From Andeanibacterium sp035497315 (GTDB taxonomy: Bacteria > Pseudomonadota > Alphaproteobacteria > Sphingomonadales > Sphingomonadaceae), in the NCBI GenBank assembly GCA_035497315.1, contig DATJDU010000103.1, positions 14,542-78,541 on the forward strand: DNA of 64,000 nucleotides, read 5' to 3'. The notes beneath the pieces are model-generated. The model had not been told where the DNA came from. It was given only the letters and a program-made list of their open reading frames with translations, and did not search any database. Shown one piece after another: positions 8,904-16,852 of the stretch. The translations under genes were made by a program, and so were the position numbers. Every line of letters begins with the position of its first letter. Position 1 is the first letter of the stretch.

Positions 8904-9665
8904 TCAGTGGTGCGCGAAAACTGCCGCCATCAGACGGGTAAGCGCGGCCTTCCGGCCGTCCAAATCCGGCCCCTGGCCGTCGAGCAACGCGGCATCGGCC
9001 ACAACCAGGGCGCGCCCCTTCCCGATCACGCAATCCGCTGCCAGCCCGCCCGCCAGCAAGCGGCACTGGCTGGAGGCATCAGGCGCGGTTGCGGTCGGGA
9101 TGAAGTGCCCCGCCTGATCCACCGGCACCGGACCTCCCAGCAATTCCACCGGACGCTCTCCCTCGCCCTGTCGCTCGTCATGCGTCAGAACTAGCCCCCA
9201 GCGCGCAAGAATCGGGGAAAGGAGGGCCACATCCATCGGCCGCCGCTGGTCGCCCAGGGCATAGTCCGAATGCTGTGTCAGCAGCGGATCTGCAAATAGC
9301 AGCAGCCGCCCGCCATCGCGCACCCAATCATCAAGCGCCACATTCTCGGCCGGTGCGAGGACGCGTGGCTGGGCGACAAGCAAGTCGTGCAATGGCGCGA
9401 GCACCTCCGGAGCGAGCACGTCCAGTGGGCGCAGGTCGCGCCGCTGCTCCACAAGCGCCCTTGCCCAATGCGGCTCTGCGTCAGGATCGAGCATCGCTGA
9501 CAGGTTCGCCCCTTCATTCCAGTAGATCGGCAGGCTGGTGAACAGGCCCAGCGGTTCTTCCCGCTCCTGCGGTGCGCGAGCGGCAACGAACCACGCCGCC
9601 AATCCAGCGGTGAGCAAAAGCAAGGACGCCAGGATACCGAGCTTAAGGCTGCGCGGCAGAGCCAT
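8904..9665 (-). CDS. GldG-like (ABC-2-type auxiliary) membrane-anchored protein
   Basis: The 253-residue protein has one N-terminal membrane helix (LGILASLLLLTAGLAAWFVAA) and a soluble domain resembling the DUF4350/GldG-type proteins associated with ABC transporters. The recognisable parts are LGLFTSLPIYW and VRDGGRLLLFADPLLTQHSDYALGD, where the glycine-rich strand resembles a glutamine-amidotransferase-like fold. The ATG at 9665 precedes the helix. It overlaps the end of the upstream gene by 23 bases, so the pair is probably co-transcribed. The substrate and partner ATPase are not visible here. Confidence 0.6.
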   Translation of the reverse strand: MALPRSLKLGILASLLLLTAGLAAWFVAARAPQEREEPLGLFTSLPIYWNEGANLSAMLDPDAEPHWARALVEQRRDLRPLDVLAPEVLAPLHDLLVAQPRVLAPAENVALDDWVRDGGRLLLFADPLLTQHSDYALGDQRRPMDVALLSPILARWGLVLTHDERQGEGERPVELLGGPVPVDQAGHFIPTATAPDASSQCRLLAGGLAADCVIGKGRALVVADAALLDGQGPDLDGRKAALTRLMAAVFAHH

Positions 9666-9999
9666 TATCGCCTTGCGCGGCCGTAGCAGCCGGGCTTGCC
9701 GCGGCGACCGGATCGGCAGGCAGTTCCGGAACCACCCCCGCATCGGCGAGCGGGTCCTTGGCCGGAGCATGCGGCGCATGTGTCGAAACGGTCGGTGCGG
9801 CCTCCGGAACGGCGGCAAGTTCGGACTCATTCGCGCGATCGCGAATGATATTGGCCAAGCCGACCAACAGGATGATCCCCGTCAGCCCGGCGATGCCGAT
9901 CTGCATCCGCTTGATCGCCTCGGCACGCGTCCCGCTGCGGCTGACGAGCGGAGCGTCGTCATCCTCGATATCGCGGTCGACCGGCGGTTCGCTGCTCAT
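9643..9999 (-). CDS. Small single-pass membrane protein of unknown function
   Basis: A 118-residue protein with an acidic N-terminus (EPPVDRDIEDDDAPL), one helix of about 20 hydrophobic residues (MQIGIAGLTGIILLVGLANII) and an alanine/proline-rich tail ending in AAQP. No catalytic motif is seen. It overlaps the GldG-like gene by 23 bases, suggesting translational coupling and a joint role at the membrane. I do not recognise the family. Confidence 0.6.
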   Translation of the reverse strand: MSSEPPVDRDIEDDDAPLVSRSGTRAEAIKRMQIGIAGLTGIILLVGLANIIRDRANESELAAVPEAAPTVSTHAPHAPAKDPLADAGVVPELPADPVAAASPAATAAQGDNGSAAQP

Positions 10000-10043
10000 G
10001 ACCGAGTGTTAGCCCAAGCGGAGGCCTGCTCCAAGCTTTACGC

Positions 10044-11048
10044 TTACCTGAGCCAGCCGAACACCGGCAGGCCCTTGGCCTCCAGCCATTCGGGATCGTA
10101 GAGCGAAGAGAGATAACGAAAGCCTGTGTCGCACAGGATCGTGGCAACGCGCGCGTCCGGCTTGCCTTCGGCAACCAGCTTGCGGCCCAGCGCCACGGCA
10201 CCCGCCACATTGATGCCGGAGGACAAGCCAAGGCACAGCCCCTCTTCCTTCAACAGGCGCCCCACCCAGCCGAGACCTTCCTCGTCCGAGATACGGAACT
10301 GCGTGTCGATCGGCGCGCCTTCGAGATTGGCGGTGATCCGGCCCTGCCCGATCCCTTCCGCCACCGAAGACCCTTCCGCCTTCAGCTCGCCATGGGCGTA
10401 GTAATTATACAGCGCCGCACCATAGGGGTCCGTCAGGGCGATGGTGATGTTCTCGTCCAGCGACTTGAGCCCCATGCCCGTGCCCGCAATCGTGCCGCCC
10501 GTGCCCGCTGCGCAGGTGAAACCGTCGATCCGGCCTTCCAGCTGGGCGAAGATTTCCGGGGCGGTGCTCTCGATATGGGCCTTGCGGTTGGCGGTATTGT
10601 CGAACTGGTTGGCCCAGATCGCGCCCGGCGTCTCTTCCGCAAGGCGGCGGCTGGTATGCACGAAATGGCCGGGGTTCTTGTAAGGCGCGGGCGGCACCAG
10701 CACCAGTTCGGCCCCCAGCGCGCGCAGGGTGGCCATTTTCTCGCGGCTCTGATTGTCGGGCATGACGATGATCGTCTTGTAGCCCAGCGCATTGGCCACC
10801 AGCGCAATGCCGATGCCGGTATTGCCGGCCGTGCCTTCCACGATCGTGCCGCCGGGCTTCAGCTCGCCCCGCGCCTCCGCATCGCGGATGATCCACAGCG
10901 CCGCCCGGTCTTTCACCGAAGCACCGGGGTTGGCAAATTCGCATTTGCCCCAGATCTCGCAGCCTGCGGCCTCGCTCGGCCCCTTGAGCAGGACAAGCGG
11001 AGTATTGCCGATCAGGTCGAGCGTATTGCGGTAGGTCGCGCCAGTCAT
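10044..11048 (-). CDS. cysK: Cysteine synthase (O-acetylserine sulfhydrylase), PLP-dependent
   Basis: Converts O-acetylserine and sulfide to cysteine. The N-terminus reads YRNTLDLIGNTPLVLL; the PLP lysine lies in NPGASVKDRAA, the substrate loop is EGTAGNTGIG, and the phosphate-binding loop GTGGTIAGTG follows. Length is 334 residues. ATG 11048 is preferred over a start 12 codons upstream because it leads directly into the conserved N-terminus. It could be annotated cysK or a cysK-like cystathionine beta-synthase homologue; no CBS domain is present. Confidence 0.9.
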   Translation of the reverse strand: MTGATYRNTLDLIGNTPLVLLKGPSEAAGCEIWGKCEFANPGASVKDRAALWIIRDAEARGELKPGGTIVEGTAGNTGIGIALVANALGYKTIIVMPDNQSREKMATLRALGAELVLVPPAPYKNPGHFVHTSRRLAEETPGAIWANQFDNTANRKAHIESTAPEIFAQLEGRIDGFTCAAGTGGTIAGTGMGLKSLDENITIALTDPYGAALYNYYAHGELKAEGSSVAEGIGQGRITANLEGAPIDTQFRISDEEGLGWVGRLLKEEGLCLGLSSGINVAGAVALGRKLVAEGKPDARVATILCDTGFRYLSSLYDPEWLEAKGLPVFGWLR

Positions 11049-11161
11049 GAACGGTGAGTTAGGGCGCAAGAAGCCGCATCGCAATGCAAATGCGCTTGCC
11101 CCCCGCCTAGCCGGGCTTTGCGCCCCAGCCTTGCCGGGGGCGCCGCGGCCTCAGGCTTGCC

Positions 11162-11479
11162 TCAGTCTTCCTCGGCGATGGTGACTTTCATGCCATCCAT
11201 CTCGTCAGTGAAAGGAAGCTGGCAGGACAGACGCGAGTTCTCGTCGCGATGGTCGGAGCTGTCGAGCAGATCGTCCTCGTCCACCGTCATCTTCGGCAGC
11301 AGGTCCTTGAAGGCCGGATCGACATGCACATGGCAGGTCGCGCAGGAGCAGCAACCGCCGCACAGAGCCAGCAGTTCATCGAAGCCATTATCACGAATGG
11401 CTTCCATCACGGTCAGGCCCTGGCCAACCTCAACGGAAGTTTCTTCGCCAGCGCGGTTGACCACGATCAGCTTGGGCAT
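11162..11479 (-). CDS. Adrenodoxin-type 2Fe-2S ferredoxin
   Basis: Electron carrier of 105 residues. Cluster ligands follow the adrenodoxin/putidaredoxin pattern C-x5-C-x2-C in LCGGCCSCATCHVHV, with the fourth cysteine in RLSCQLPFT. Such ferredoxins serve cytochrome P450s or Fe-S assembly; no isc genes or P450 are adjacent, so the partner is unknown. ATG 11479 is the start; the GTG two codons upstream is less likely. It is divergent from the glycosylase gene that follows. Confidence 0.9.
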   Translation of the reverse strand: MPKLIVVNRAGEETSVEVGQGLTVMEAIRDNGFDELLALCGGCCSCATCHVHVDPAFKDLLPKMTVDEDDLLDSSDHRDENSRLSCQLPFTDEMDGMKVTIAEED

Positions 11480-11581
11480 ATGCACGTCCCCATCGTCTCA
11501 AAAGAAGCCTTCGGCCTGTCGGCCACCAGCGCGGGCTGCTACGTGCTGGGGCGGGTTTTGGCAAGAAGGTGGCGAGGATTT

Positions 11582-12199
11582 ATGGGCCTTTCGGCGGAAT
11601 TATTGCATCACGGGATCGACGAATTGTCCGCGCGCGAACCGGCATTTGCCCGAGCGCGCGAGATCGCCGGCTACCCCGAACCGCGCATCCGCCCCCGGGG
11701 CTATGCCACCATGCTGCGCACTATCGTGGGCCAACAGGTCAGCGTCGCGGCGGCGGCATCGATGTGGGCAAAGCTGGAGGCGCTGGTGGGCCCGGATGTG
11801 CCTGCCGAAACGATCCTGTCGCAGGATTTCGACGCATTGCGCGCCTGCGGCCTCTCTCGCCAGAAGCAGTCCTATATCCGCTCGCTCTGCCAGCTGGTGG
11901 CCGATGGCGAACTGGATTTCAGCGGCCTGCCCGAAGATGACGAGGAAGCCATCGCCCAGCTTATCCGCATCAAGGGCGTGGGCCGCTGGTCGGCGGAGAT
12001 CTATCTGCTGTTCGCCGAAGGGCGGCCCGATATCTGGCCCGCCGGCGACCTTGCGGTGCAGGCGGGGATCGGAAAGATCCTGCAAATGGATGCCCGGCCG
12101 AGCGAGAAGGAAGTGCGCCTGCTGGCGGAACCCTGGCGCCCCCATCGCGGTGCGGTCGCGATCTTCACCTGGCACTGCTATAATAATGCGGCCCTGTAA
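11582..12199 (+). CDS. alkA: DNA-3-methyladenine glycosylase II (AlkA family)
   Basis: Base-excision repair enzyme removing alkylated purines. The 205-residue protein carries YATMLRTIVGQQVSVAAA, the helix-hairpin-helix IKGVGRWSAEIYLLFA and the catalytic aspartate in WPAGDLAVQAG. It lacks the N-terminal TATA-binding-protein-like domain of E. coli AlkA, as is common in short bacterial homologues. The frame is open upstream to 11480 (ATG), but the added residues show no conservation, so ATG 11582 is used. Confidence 0.88.
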   Translation: MGLSAELLHHGIDELSAREPAFARAREIAGYPEPRIRPRGYATMLRTIVGQQVSVAAAASMWAKLEALVGPDVPAETILSQDFDALRACGLSRQKQSYIRSLCQLVADGELDFSGLPEDDEEAIAQLIRIKGVGRWSAEIYLLFAEGRPDIWPAGDLAVQAGIGKILQMDARPSEKEVRLLAEPWRPHRGAVAIFTWHCYNNAAL

Positions 12200-12214
12200 C
12201 CCGGGGCATGTCTG

Positions 12215-12236
12215 CTGCTGACAGGACTGTCAGCAG
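12215..12236. promoter_or_regulatory. Perfect 10-2-10 palindrome upstream of the SDR gene
   Basis: The arm CTGCTGACAG and its exact complement CTGTCAGCAG are separated by GA, giving perfect dyad symmetry 44 bases before the SDR start codon. The layout is typical of a dimeric (TetR-like) repressor operator. It could instead act as a terminator stem for the glycosylase gene, though no T-run follows. Confidence 0.55.
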
Positions 12237-12279
12237 GCATTATGCCTCCCTCAAACCATAAGAGAGAGGAGCGGAGGAC

Positions 12280-13089
12280 ATGGCGCGGCGCGCGATTTTC
12301 ATCACCGGGGGCGGCTCTGGCATTGGCCGGGCAATCGCCCGCCGTTTTGCGGCAGAGGGCTGGTCTATCGGCCTGGGCGATATCGACGAGCGAGGAATGG
12401 AGGAGACCGCCGATCTGCTGGCAGAGGGCGCCTTCCGTTTCCGCTTCGACGTGCGCGATCGCGATGCCTGGGACGAGGCCCTGCGCGGCTTCGCCAGTGC
12501 ATCGGGCGGGCGGATCGACGCATTGGCCAATAATGCCGGCGTGCCGCTGGCGGGGCCGCTGGCCGACCTCTCGCGCGAGGAAATCGACCGCACGCTGGAC
12601 ATCAATCTCAAGGCGGTGATCTATGGCGCGCAGGCGGTCTATCCCTGGCTCAAGGCCAGCGCGCCGGAAAGCTGCCTGCTCAACACCGCCAGTGCCGCGG
12701 CGCTTTACGGCATGCCCAGCCAGAGCATCTATGGCGCGACCAAGGCCGGGGTCCGCTCGCTCACCGAAACGCTCGACGGCGAATGGAAGGCCGACGGGAT
12801 CAAGGTCCGCTCGCTGATGCCCAGCTTTATCGACACGCCGCTGCTGTCGCATTCCCCCAATTCCCGCAGCAATGTGCCGATCCGGCAGGTCGTGGCGGAA
12901 GCCGGACTGGAATTCACGCCGGTGGAAGTGGTGGCCGACAATGCCTGGGCCGCCGTCCATGGCGACAAGGTGCATTATGTGGTGGGCGAAACCGCGAAGA
13001 AGATGCGCTTTGCGGCCCGATGGATGCCCGGCAAGCTGAGGAAGCGGGCGGCCCTGCTCAGCAAGGCGCATGAGGATGCGGAGGGGTGA
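12280..13089 (+). CDS. SDR family NAD(P)-dependent oxidoreductase
   Basis: Classical short-chain dehydrogenase of 269 residues. The cofactor loop is TGGGSGIG at residues 9-16, NNAG lies near 87-90, the catalytic serine is in NTASAAALYG and the catalytic pair is YGATK. A C-terminal extension of about 30 basic residues follows the fold. The substrate cannot be predicted. A purine-rich ribosome-binding stretch (AGAGAGGAGCGGAGGAC) precedes the ATG. The gene stands alone behind a 22-base palindrome, suggesting dedicated repression. Confidence 0.9.
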   Translation: MARRAIFITGGGSGIGRAIARRFAAEGWSIGLGDIDERGMEETADLLAEGAFRFRFDVRDRDAWDEALRGFASASGGRIDALANNAGVPLAGPLADLSREEIDRTLDINLKAVIYGAQAVYPWLKASAPESCLLNTASAAALYGMPSQSIYGATKAGVRSLTETLDGEWKADGIKVRSLMPSFIDTPLLSHSPNSRSNVPIRQVVAEAGLEFTPVEVVADNAWAAVHGDKVHYVVGETAKKMRFAARWMPGKLRKRAALLSKAHEDAEG

Positions 13090-13126
13090 GGTTCTCTTCA
13101 ACCCGTCGCTGGAACCGCCCCCTCCC

Positions 13127-13417
13127 CTAAGCAATCCGGTCGATCGCCTTCGCCATCGCAATATCCCGCGCCGAAAGGCCGCCTGCGTCATGCGTTGTGA
13201 GCGTGATTTCCACGCGGTTATAGACGTTCGACCATTCAGGATGGTGATCCAGCTTTTCTGCCAGCAATGCCACGCGCGTCATGAAGGCGAAGGCTTCGCT
13301 GAAATCGTGAAAGTCGAATTTGCGGCTGATCGCAGTCTTGTCCACATGCAAGTCCCAGCCCGGCAGGTGAGACAGCGCCTCGATCCGTTCTCCGTCGGTC
13401 AGTTGCGGAATGGGCAT
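13127..13417 (-). CDS. phhB: 4a-hydroxytetrahydrobiopterin dehydratase (pterin-4a-carbinolamine dehydratase)
   Basis: Dehydrates 4a-hydroxytetrahydropterin formed by aromatic amino-acid hydroxylases. The 96-residue product has the family core with KFDFHDFSEAFAFMTRVALLAEKLDHHPEWSNVYN split by the conserved HHPEW motif, then VEITLTTHDAGGLSARD. An AGGAG eight bases before ATG 13417 fixes the start over the GTG nine codons upstream. No phenylalanine hydroxylase gene lies in the window. Confidence 0.93.
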   Translation of the reverse strand: MPIPQLTDGERIEALSHLPGWDLHVDKTAISRKFDFHDFSEAFAFMTRVALLAEKLDHHPEWSNVYNRVEITLTTHDAGGLSARDIAMAKAIDRIA

Positions 13418-13470
13418 TGCGTGGCTCCTCTGCTTGTCGCTCACCGGGCTTTCGCCTAAGCGGCTTGGCC

Positions 13471-14052
13471 ATGCAAGCGGCGCGTCTTTCAGCCAGCAAT
13501 ATTGCCTGCCGCCGGGGAGACCGGCTGCTGTTCACCGGACTGGGCTTTGCGCTTGGCCCGGGCGAAGCCCTGCAACTGGCGGGCGCGAACGGGATCGGCA
13601 AGTCCAGCCTGCTGCGCATTCTGGCGGGCCTTGCCCGCCCCTATGCCGGTTCGGTGGAGCGCGAAGGCGTAGTGGGCATGGTCGATGAACGGCTGGCGCT
13701 GGACGAGCATCTCCCGCTGGGCAAGGCGCTCGCTTTCTGGAGCGCGCTCGATGGCGAGGACGAGGGAGAGCGTGCCGCCGAACTGGGCCTTTCCGACCTG
13801 CTGGACGTGCCGGTGCGCTATCTCTCCACCGGGCAGAGAAAACGTGCGGCGCTGGCCCGGCTGCTCGGGCAGCAGGCTGCGATCTGGCTGCTGGACGAAC
13901 CGCTCAACGGGCTGGACAGCAGTGCCGCCCACCTGCTCACAAGGCTGACAGCGCAGCATTGCGCCAGCGGGGGGATCGCGGTGGTCGCCTCTCACCAGAC
14001 CTTCGCGCTGGCGGGAATGCAGCAATTGCCGCTGCGGGATTTCGTGGCATGA
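13471..14052 (+). CDS. ccmA: Cytochrome c biogenesis heme exporter ATP-binding protein CcmA
   Basis: ATPase of the CcmABCD system, which releases holo-CcmE during cytochrome c maturation. Walker A reads GANGIGKSSLLRILAG, the signature motif YLSTGQRKRAALARL and Walker B WLLDEPLNGLD. Length is 193 residues, normal for CcmA. ATG 13471 starts just before the first strand. The TGA overlaps the ccmB ATG (ATGA), so the two are coupled. Confidence 0.93.
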   Translation: MQAARLSASNIACRRGDRLLFTGLGFALGPGEALQLAGANGIGKSSLLRILAGLARPYAGSVEREGVVGMVDERLALDEHLPLGKALAFWSALDGEDEGERAAELGLSDLLDVPVRYLSTGQRKRAALARLLGQQAAIWLLDEPLNGLDSSAAHLLTRLTAQHCASGGIAVVASHQTFALAGMQQLPLRDFVA

Positions 14053-14708
14053 GCGCGCTGCTGCGCCTGCTGCGCCGCGATCTGGCGGCTTTCCTGCCGG
14101 GCGGGCGGCGCGGCGGCACTTTGCTGCCGATCCTGTTTTTCCTTGCCGTGGCGATGCTCTATCCCTTCGCCGTGGGGCCGGATGCGCCGGTTCTGGCGCG
14201 CACCGGCGGCGGCGTGGCGTGGATCGGCGCGCTGCTGGCGGCGATCCTGCCGCTCGACCGGCTGATCGCGCCCGATCTGGAACAGGGCTTCTTCGATCAA
14301 TGGGCGCTGCGCGGCATTTCGGAAGAAATGGTGATCGCCGTGCGCGTGCTGGCCCACTGGCTGAGCTTCGGCCCGCCGCTGATGCTGGCCGCCCTGCCCG
14401 CCTCTGCCCTGCTGGGGATCGACGGGAAGACGCTCTACATCGTGGAACTCGGCCTGCTGGCGGGGACGCCCGGCCTTGCCGCCATTGGTGTGACCATTTC
14501 CGCGCTGACCGCGGGCCTGCGCGCGGGCGCGGCGCTTTCGGGCCTGCTGCTGATCCCGCTGGCCGTGCCGCTGCTGATCTTCGGCGCAGGCGCGCTCTCC
14601 ATCGGCGGCGAAAGCGGCATTAAGCTGACCGCCGCGATCAGCCTCGTGCTGCTGGCCATCGCCCCCTTCGCGGGCGGCGCGGCAGTGCGGGCTTCGCGCG
14701 AGGGCTAG
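14049..14708 (+). CDS. ccmB: Heme exporter membrane protein CcmB
   Basis: Six-helix membrane subunit paired with CcmA. Hydrophobic segments run through the 219 residues, with LDRLIAPDLEQGFFDQWALRG after the second, a segment typical of CcmB. It starts inside the ccmA stop codon. In many Proteobacteria ccmC and ccmD follow; here the next gene is on the other strand after a gap of about 370 bases, so the rest of the system must be elsewhere. Confidence 0.92.
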   Translation: MSALLRLLRRDLAAFLPGGRRGGTLLPILFFLAVAMLYPFAVGPDAPVLARTGGGVAWIGALLAAILPLDRLIAPDLEQGFFDQWALRGISEEMVIAVRVLAHWLSFGPPLMLAALPASALLGIDGKTLYIVELGLLAGTPGLAAIGVTISALTAGLRAGAALSGLLLIPLAVPLLIFGAGALSIGGESGIKLTAAISLVLLAIAPFAGGAAVRASREG

Positions 14709-15081
14709 GTCCGCACCCAGGGCCTGAAAGCATTTTCCTACATGGGCGAAATCTGGCTTAGACCCGCAGATGAGCCTTCGCTTCTCCACCCTGCCCCCGC
14801 AGCGGCCCTCGCGCATATGGCTGTACCAGCCAAAATCGCCGGCTGACACGCGCTGCGCGAAAAGTCACATCTCGATGATCGGCAAGGCAGGTGCTCCAGC
14901 CACGTCGCAGGCCGGAAACCGGGAGCGGAGCAAGCCGGAAAACCGCGCAATTCCGGGCCTTTTGCGCGCCACGCCGAACTCGCGCAAAGGCGGCTTCCGC
15001 CCCTCGACGGAAGCGGAAAGTCACAAGTTTCGCGGGCTGTTCTGCGTCACTTTCGGGCGCGATCCGGCGCCCCGTCACCGC
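14709..15081. other. Intergenic gap between convergent ccmB and map
   Basis: No supported gene. A 106-codon minus-strand frame begins with GTG just past the map stop (15078 to 14758), but its arginine-rich composition looks like shadow sequence. A 34-codon plus-strand frame from 14741 has no ribosome-binding site. The nine-base sequence AAAGTCACA recurs near 14870 and 15017, and GAAAGT/ACTTTC form a weak inverted pair around 15016-15054. No clear T-tailed terminator was found. Confidence 0.5.
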
Positions 15082-15909
15082 TCAGGCGTAAGGCGGACGG
15101 TCCAGCCCCTTGGGGCTCAGGGTGAATATCTCGCAGCCGGTTTCCGTGATGCCGATCGAATGTTCGAACTGTGCGGAAAGCGAGCGGTCGCGCGTGACGG
15201 CCGTCCAGCCGTCATTGAGCATTTTCGCGCCTGGTTTGCCCAGATTGATCATCGGCTCGATCGTGAAGAACATGCCGGGTCTCAGCACCGGCCCCGTCCC
15301 TGCCCGCGCGGCATGGACCACTTCAGGCGCATCATGGAACAGGCGGCCGAGGCCATGGCCGCAGAATTCGCGCACCACGCCGTAACGATGGGCTTCGGCA
15401 TGGGCCTGGATCGCCGCGCCGATATCGCCCAGCCGCGCGCCGGGCTTGGCCTGTTCGATGCCGATCATCAGGCACTCATAGGTCACGTCGATCAGGCGCT
15501 TGGCCTTCAGCGGCGCATCGCCTGCAATATACATGCGGCTGGAATCGCCGTGCCAGCCGTCCAGCAGCGGGGTGACGTCGATATTGAGGATGTCGCCGTC
15601 GCGGATCACCTTGTCGCCCGGAATCCCGTGGCAGATCACATTGTTGAGCGAGACGCAGCAGCTATGCGCGAAGCCGCGATAGCCCATGGTGGCGGGCACA
15701 GCGCCGCCATCCAGCGTCATCTGGCGCACCACATCGTCGATCTCGCCCGTGGTCACGCCCGGCTTCACGATATCGACCATCGCGTCGAGGATTTCCGCGG
15801 CAAGGCGGCCCGCCTTGCGCATCCCTTCGAAGCCTTCCGGCCCGTGCAGCTTGATCGTGCCGTCGCGCAGGACGGTCTCGTTTCCGGTGATGGTCTGGTA
15901 TTCGGTCAT
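15082..15909 (-). CDS. map: Type I methionine aminopeptidase
   Basis: Removes the initiator methionine from nascent proteins. The 275-residue product holds the pita-bread metal ligands: GDILNIDVTPLLDGWHGDSSRMY (two aspartates), FCGHGLGRLFHDAP (histidine), MFFTIEPM (glutamate) and SAQFEHSIGIT (glutamate). NVICHGIP is also present. ATG 15909 is the natural start; the longer frame upstream runs through the neighbouring lipoprotein gene. Single-gene transcription is likely. Confidence 0.95.
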   Translation of the reverse strand: MTEYQTITGNETVLRDGTIKLHGPEGFEGMRKAGRLAAEILDAMVDIVKPGVTTGEIDDVVRQMTLDGGAVPATMGYRGFAHSCCVSLNNVICHGIPGDKVIRDGDILNIDVTPLLDGWHGDSSRMYIAGDAPLKAKRLIDVTYECLMIGIEQAKPGARLGDIGAAIQAHAEAHRYGVVREFCGHGLGRLFHDAPEVVHAARAGTGPVLRPGMFFTIEPMINLGKPGAKMLNDGWTAVTRDRSLSAQFEHSIGITETGCEIFTLSPKGLDRPPYA

Positions 15910-15986
15910 GGCGCGCCATGTAGCGACTGCGGGCCGGAAATGCGAGTGTTTAGCCCCGCCCCCTTCTGCGGAGGGCAGGACAGGGC

Positions 15987-16814
15987 CTATTTCCCCACCG
16001 CGAAGGATGCCCGATATTGCGGCTTCACCGCCTTCAACACGGCGGGCGTTACCGGCAGAGTCACTTCGTAATCCCCTTCCGCATAGGGCCCGGCCGCATA
16101 GGGCGCGACAAGGAATCCGATCCGGTCGAAGGTCTGGCCATTGGACGAACCGAGGATCACCGTAACGGAATCGAAGCCGATGCACGCCGTCATCCAGTCA
16201 TCCGCGCTGCGCACCACCTTCTCCCCCCGCTTTTCCCCGCGCTGCTTGTCGAGCGCATTGCAGAAAGCCGGCTGGGCCGCCGCCTCCAGTGCCTTGACCG
16301 AGGTGAACAAGGAAAGCGGTTCGCGCGCGGTGCCTGCCGTCCTGTCCCACAACAGGCTGTCGAAATTGGTGTTGCCATGAGCGCCGCCGGTGAATTCCCA
16401 GTGCGTGGCCGAAAGGCTCAGCCAGCCCGGCAGATCGGCCACCACCTGCCAATCGGTGGAATAGCCATAGGCATGGAAGGGATAGCCGCTCGCCTCCGCA
16501 TCCGTCCGACCTGCGCTGGCAGAGCTTTCGAACTCCGCCCCTTCCTTCTTCGCGCGATCTTCCAGCAGAGCGCGAAGGCCCGCAATGGCATCTGCCTGCG
16601 CGGGGAAGCTATATTCGAAATCGAGAGTTTCATTCGCCTTTGCGATCTTGCGCGCCTCCCCCTGCGCGGCAGCCGGTGCGCTGGCACTGGCGCTTTCGGA
16701 AGGCGCAGTGCTGGCAGGCGTCTCTGGCGTCTTTTCCGCGGCAGGGGAGGAAGGCGAGCAACCGGCAAGCGCGGCGGAGAACAGGGCAATGGTAGCTACA
16801 GGACGCAGAAGCAT
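15987..16814 (-). CDS. Lipoprotein with DUF4163/DUF3298 (RsiV-like) domains
   Basis: A 275-residue exported lipoprotein. The signal ends in the lipobox LAGC at about residues 17-20, followed by a serine/alanine/proline-rich linker of about 35 residues. The fold resembles the DUF4163 plus DUF3298 pair found in RsiV and PdaC; the hallmark TGGAHGN segment is present. In RsiV this domain binds lysozyme. Here no sigma factor is adjacent, so an envelope-sensing role is only a possibility. It is divergent from the M17 peptidase gene across about 40 bases. Confidence 0.8.
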   Translation of the reverse strand: MLLRPVATIALFSAALAGCSPSSPAAEKTPETPASTAPSESASASAPAAAQGEARKIAKANETLDFEYSFPAQADAIAGLRALLEDRAKKEGAEFESSASAGRTDAEASGYPFHAYGYSTDWQVVADLPGWLSLSATHWEFTGGAHGNTNFDSLLWDRTAGTAREPLSLFTSVKALEAAAQPAFCNALDKQRGEKRGEKVVRSADDWMTACIGFDSVTVILGSSNGQTFDRIGFLVAPYAAGPYAEGDYEVTLPVTPAVLKAVKPQYRASFAVGK

Positions 16815-16852
16815 CGAATTTTCCCCTCGCGGTTCGGCAGCAGGTGATGCAG

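Noticed and set aside
14758..15078. 106-codon GTG-initiated frame after map
   Set aside because: It begins just past the map stop, but the composition is arginine-rich and no fold or ribosome-binding site is evident.
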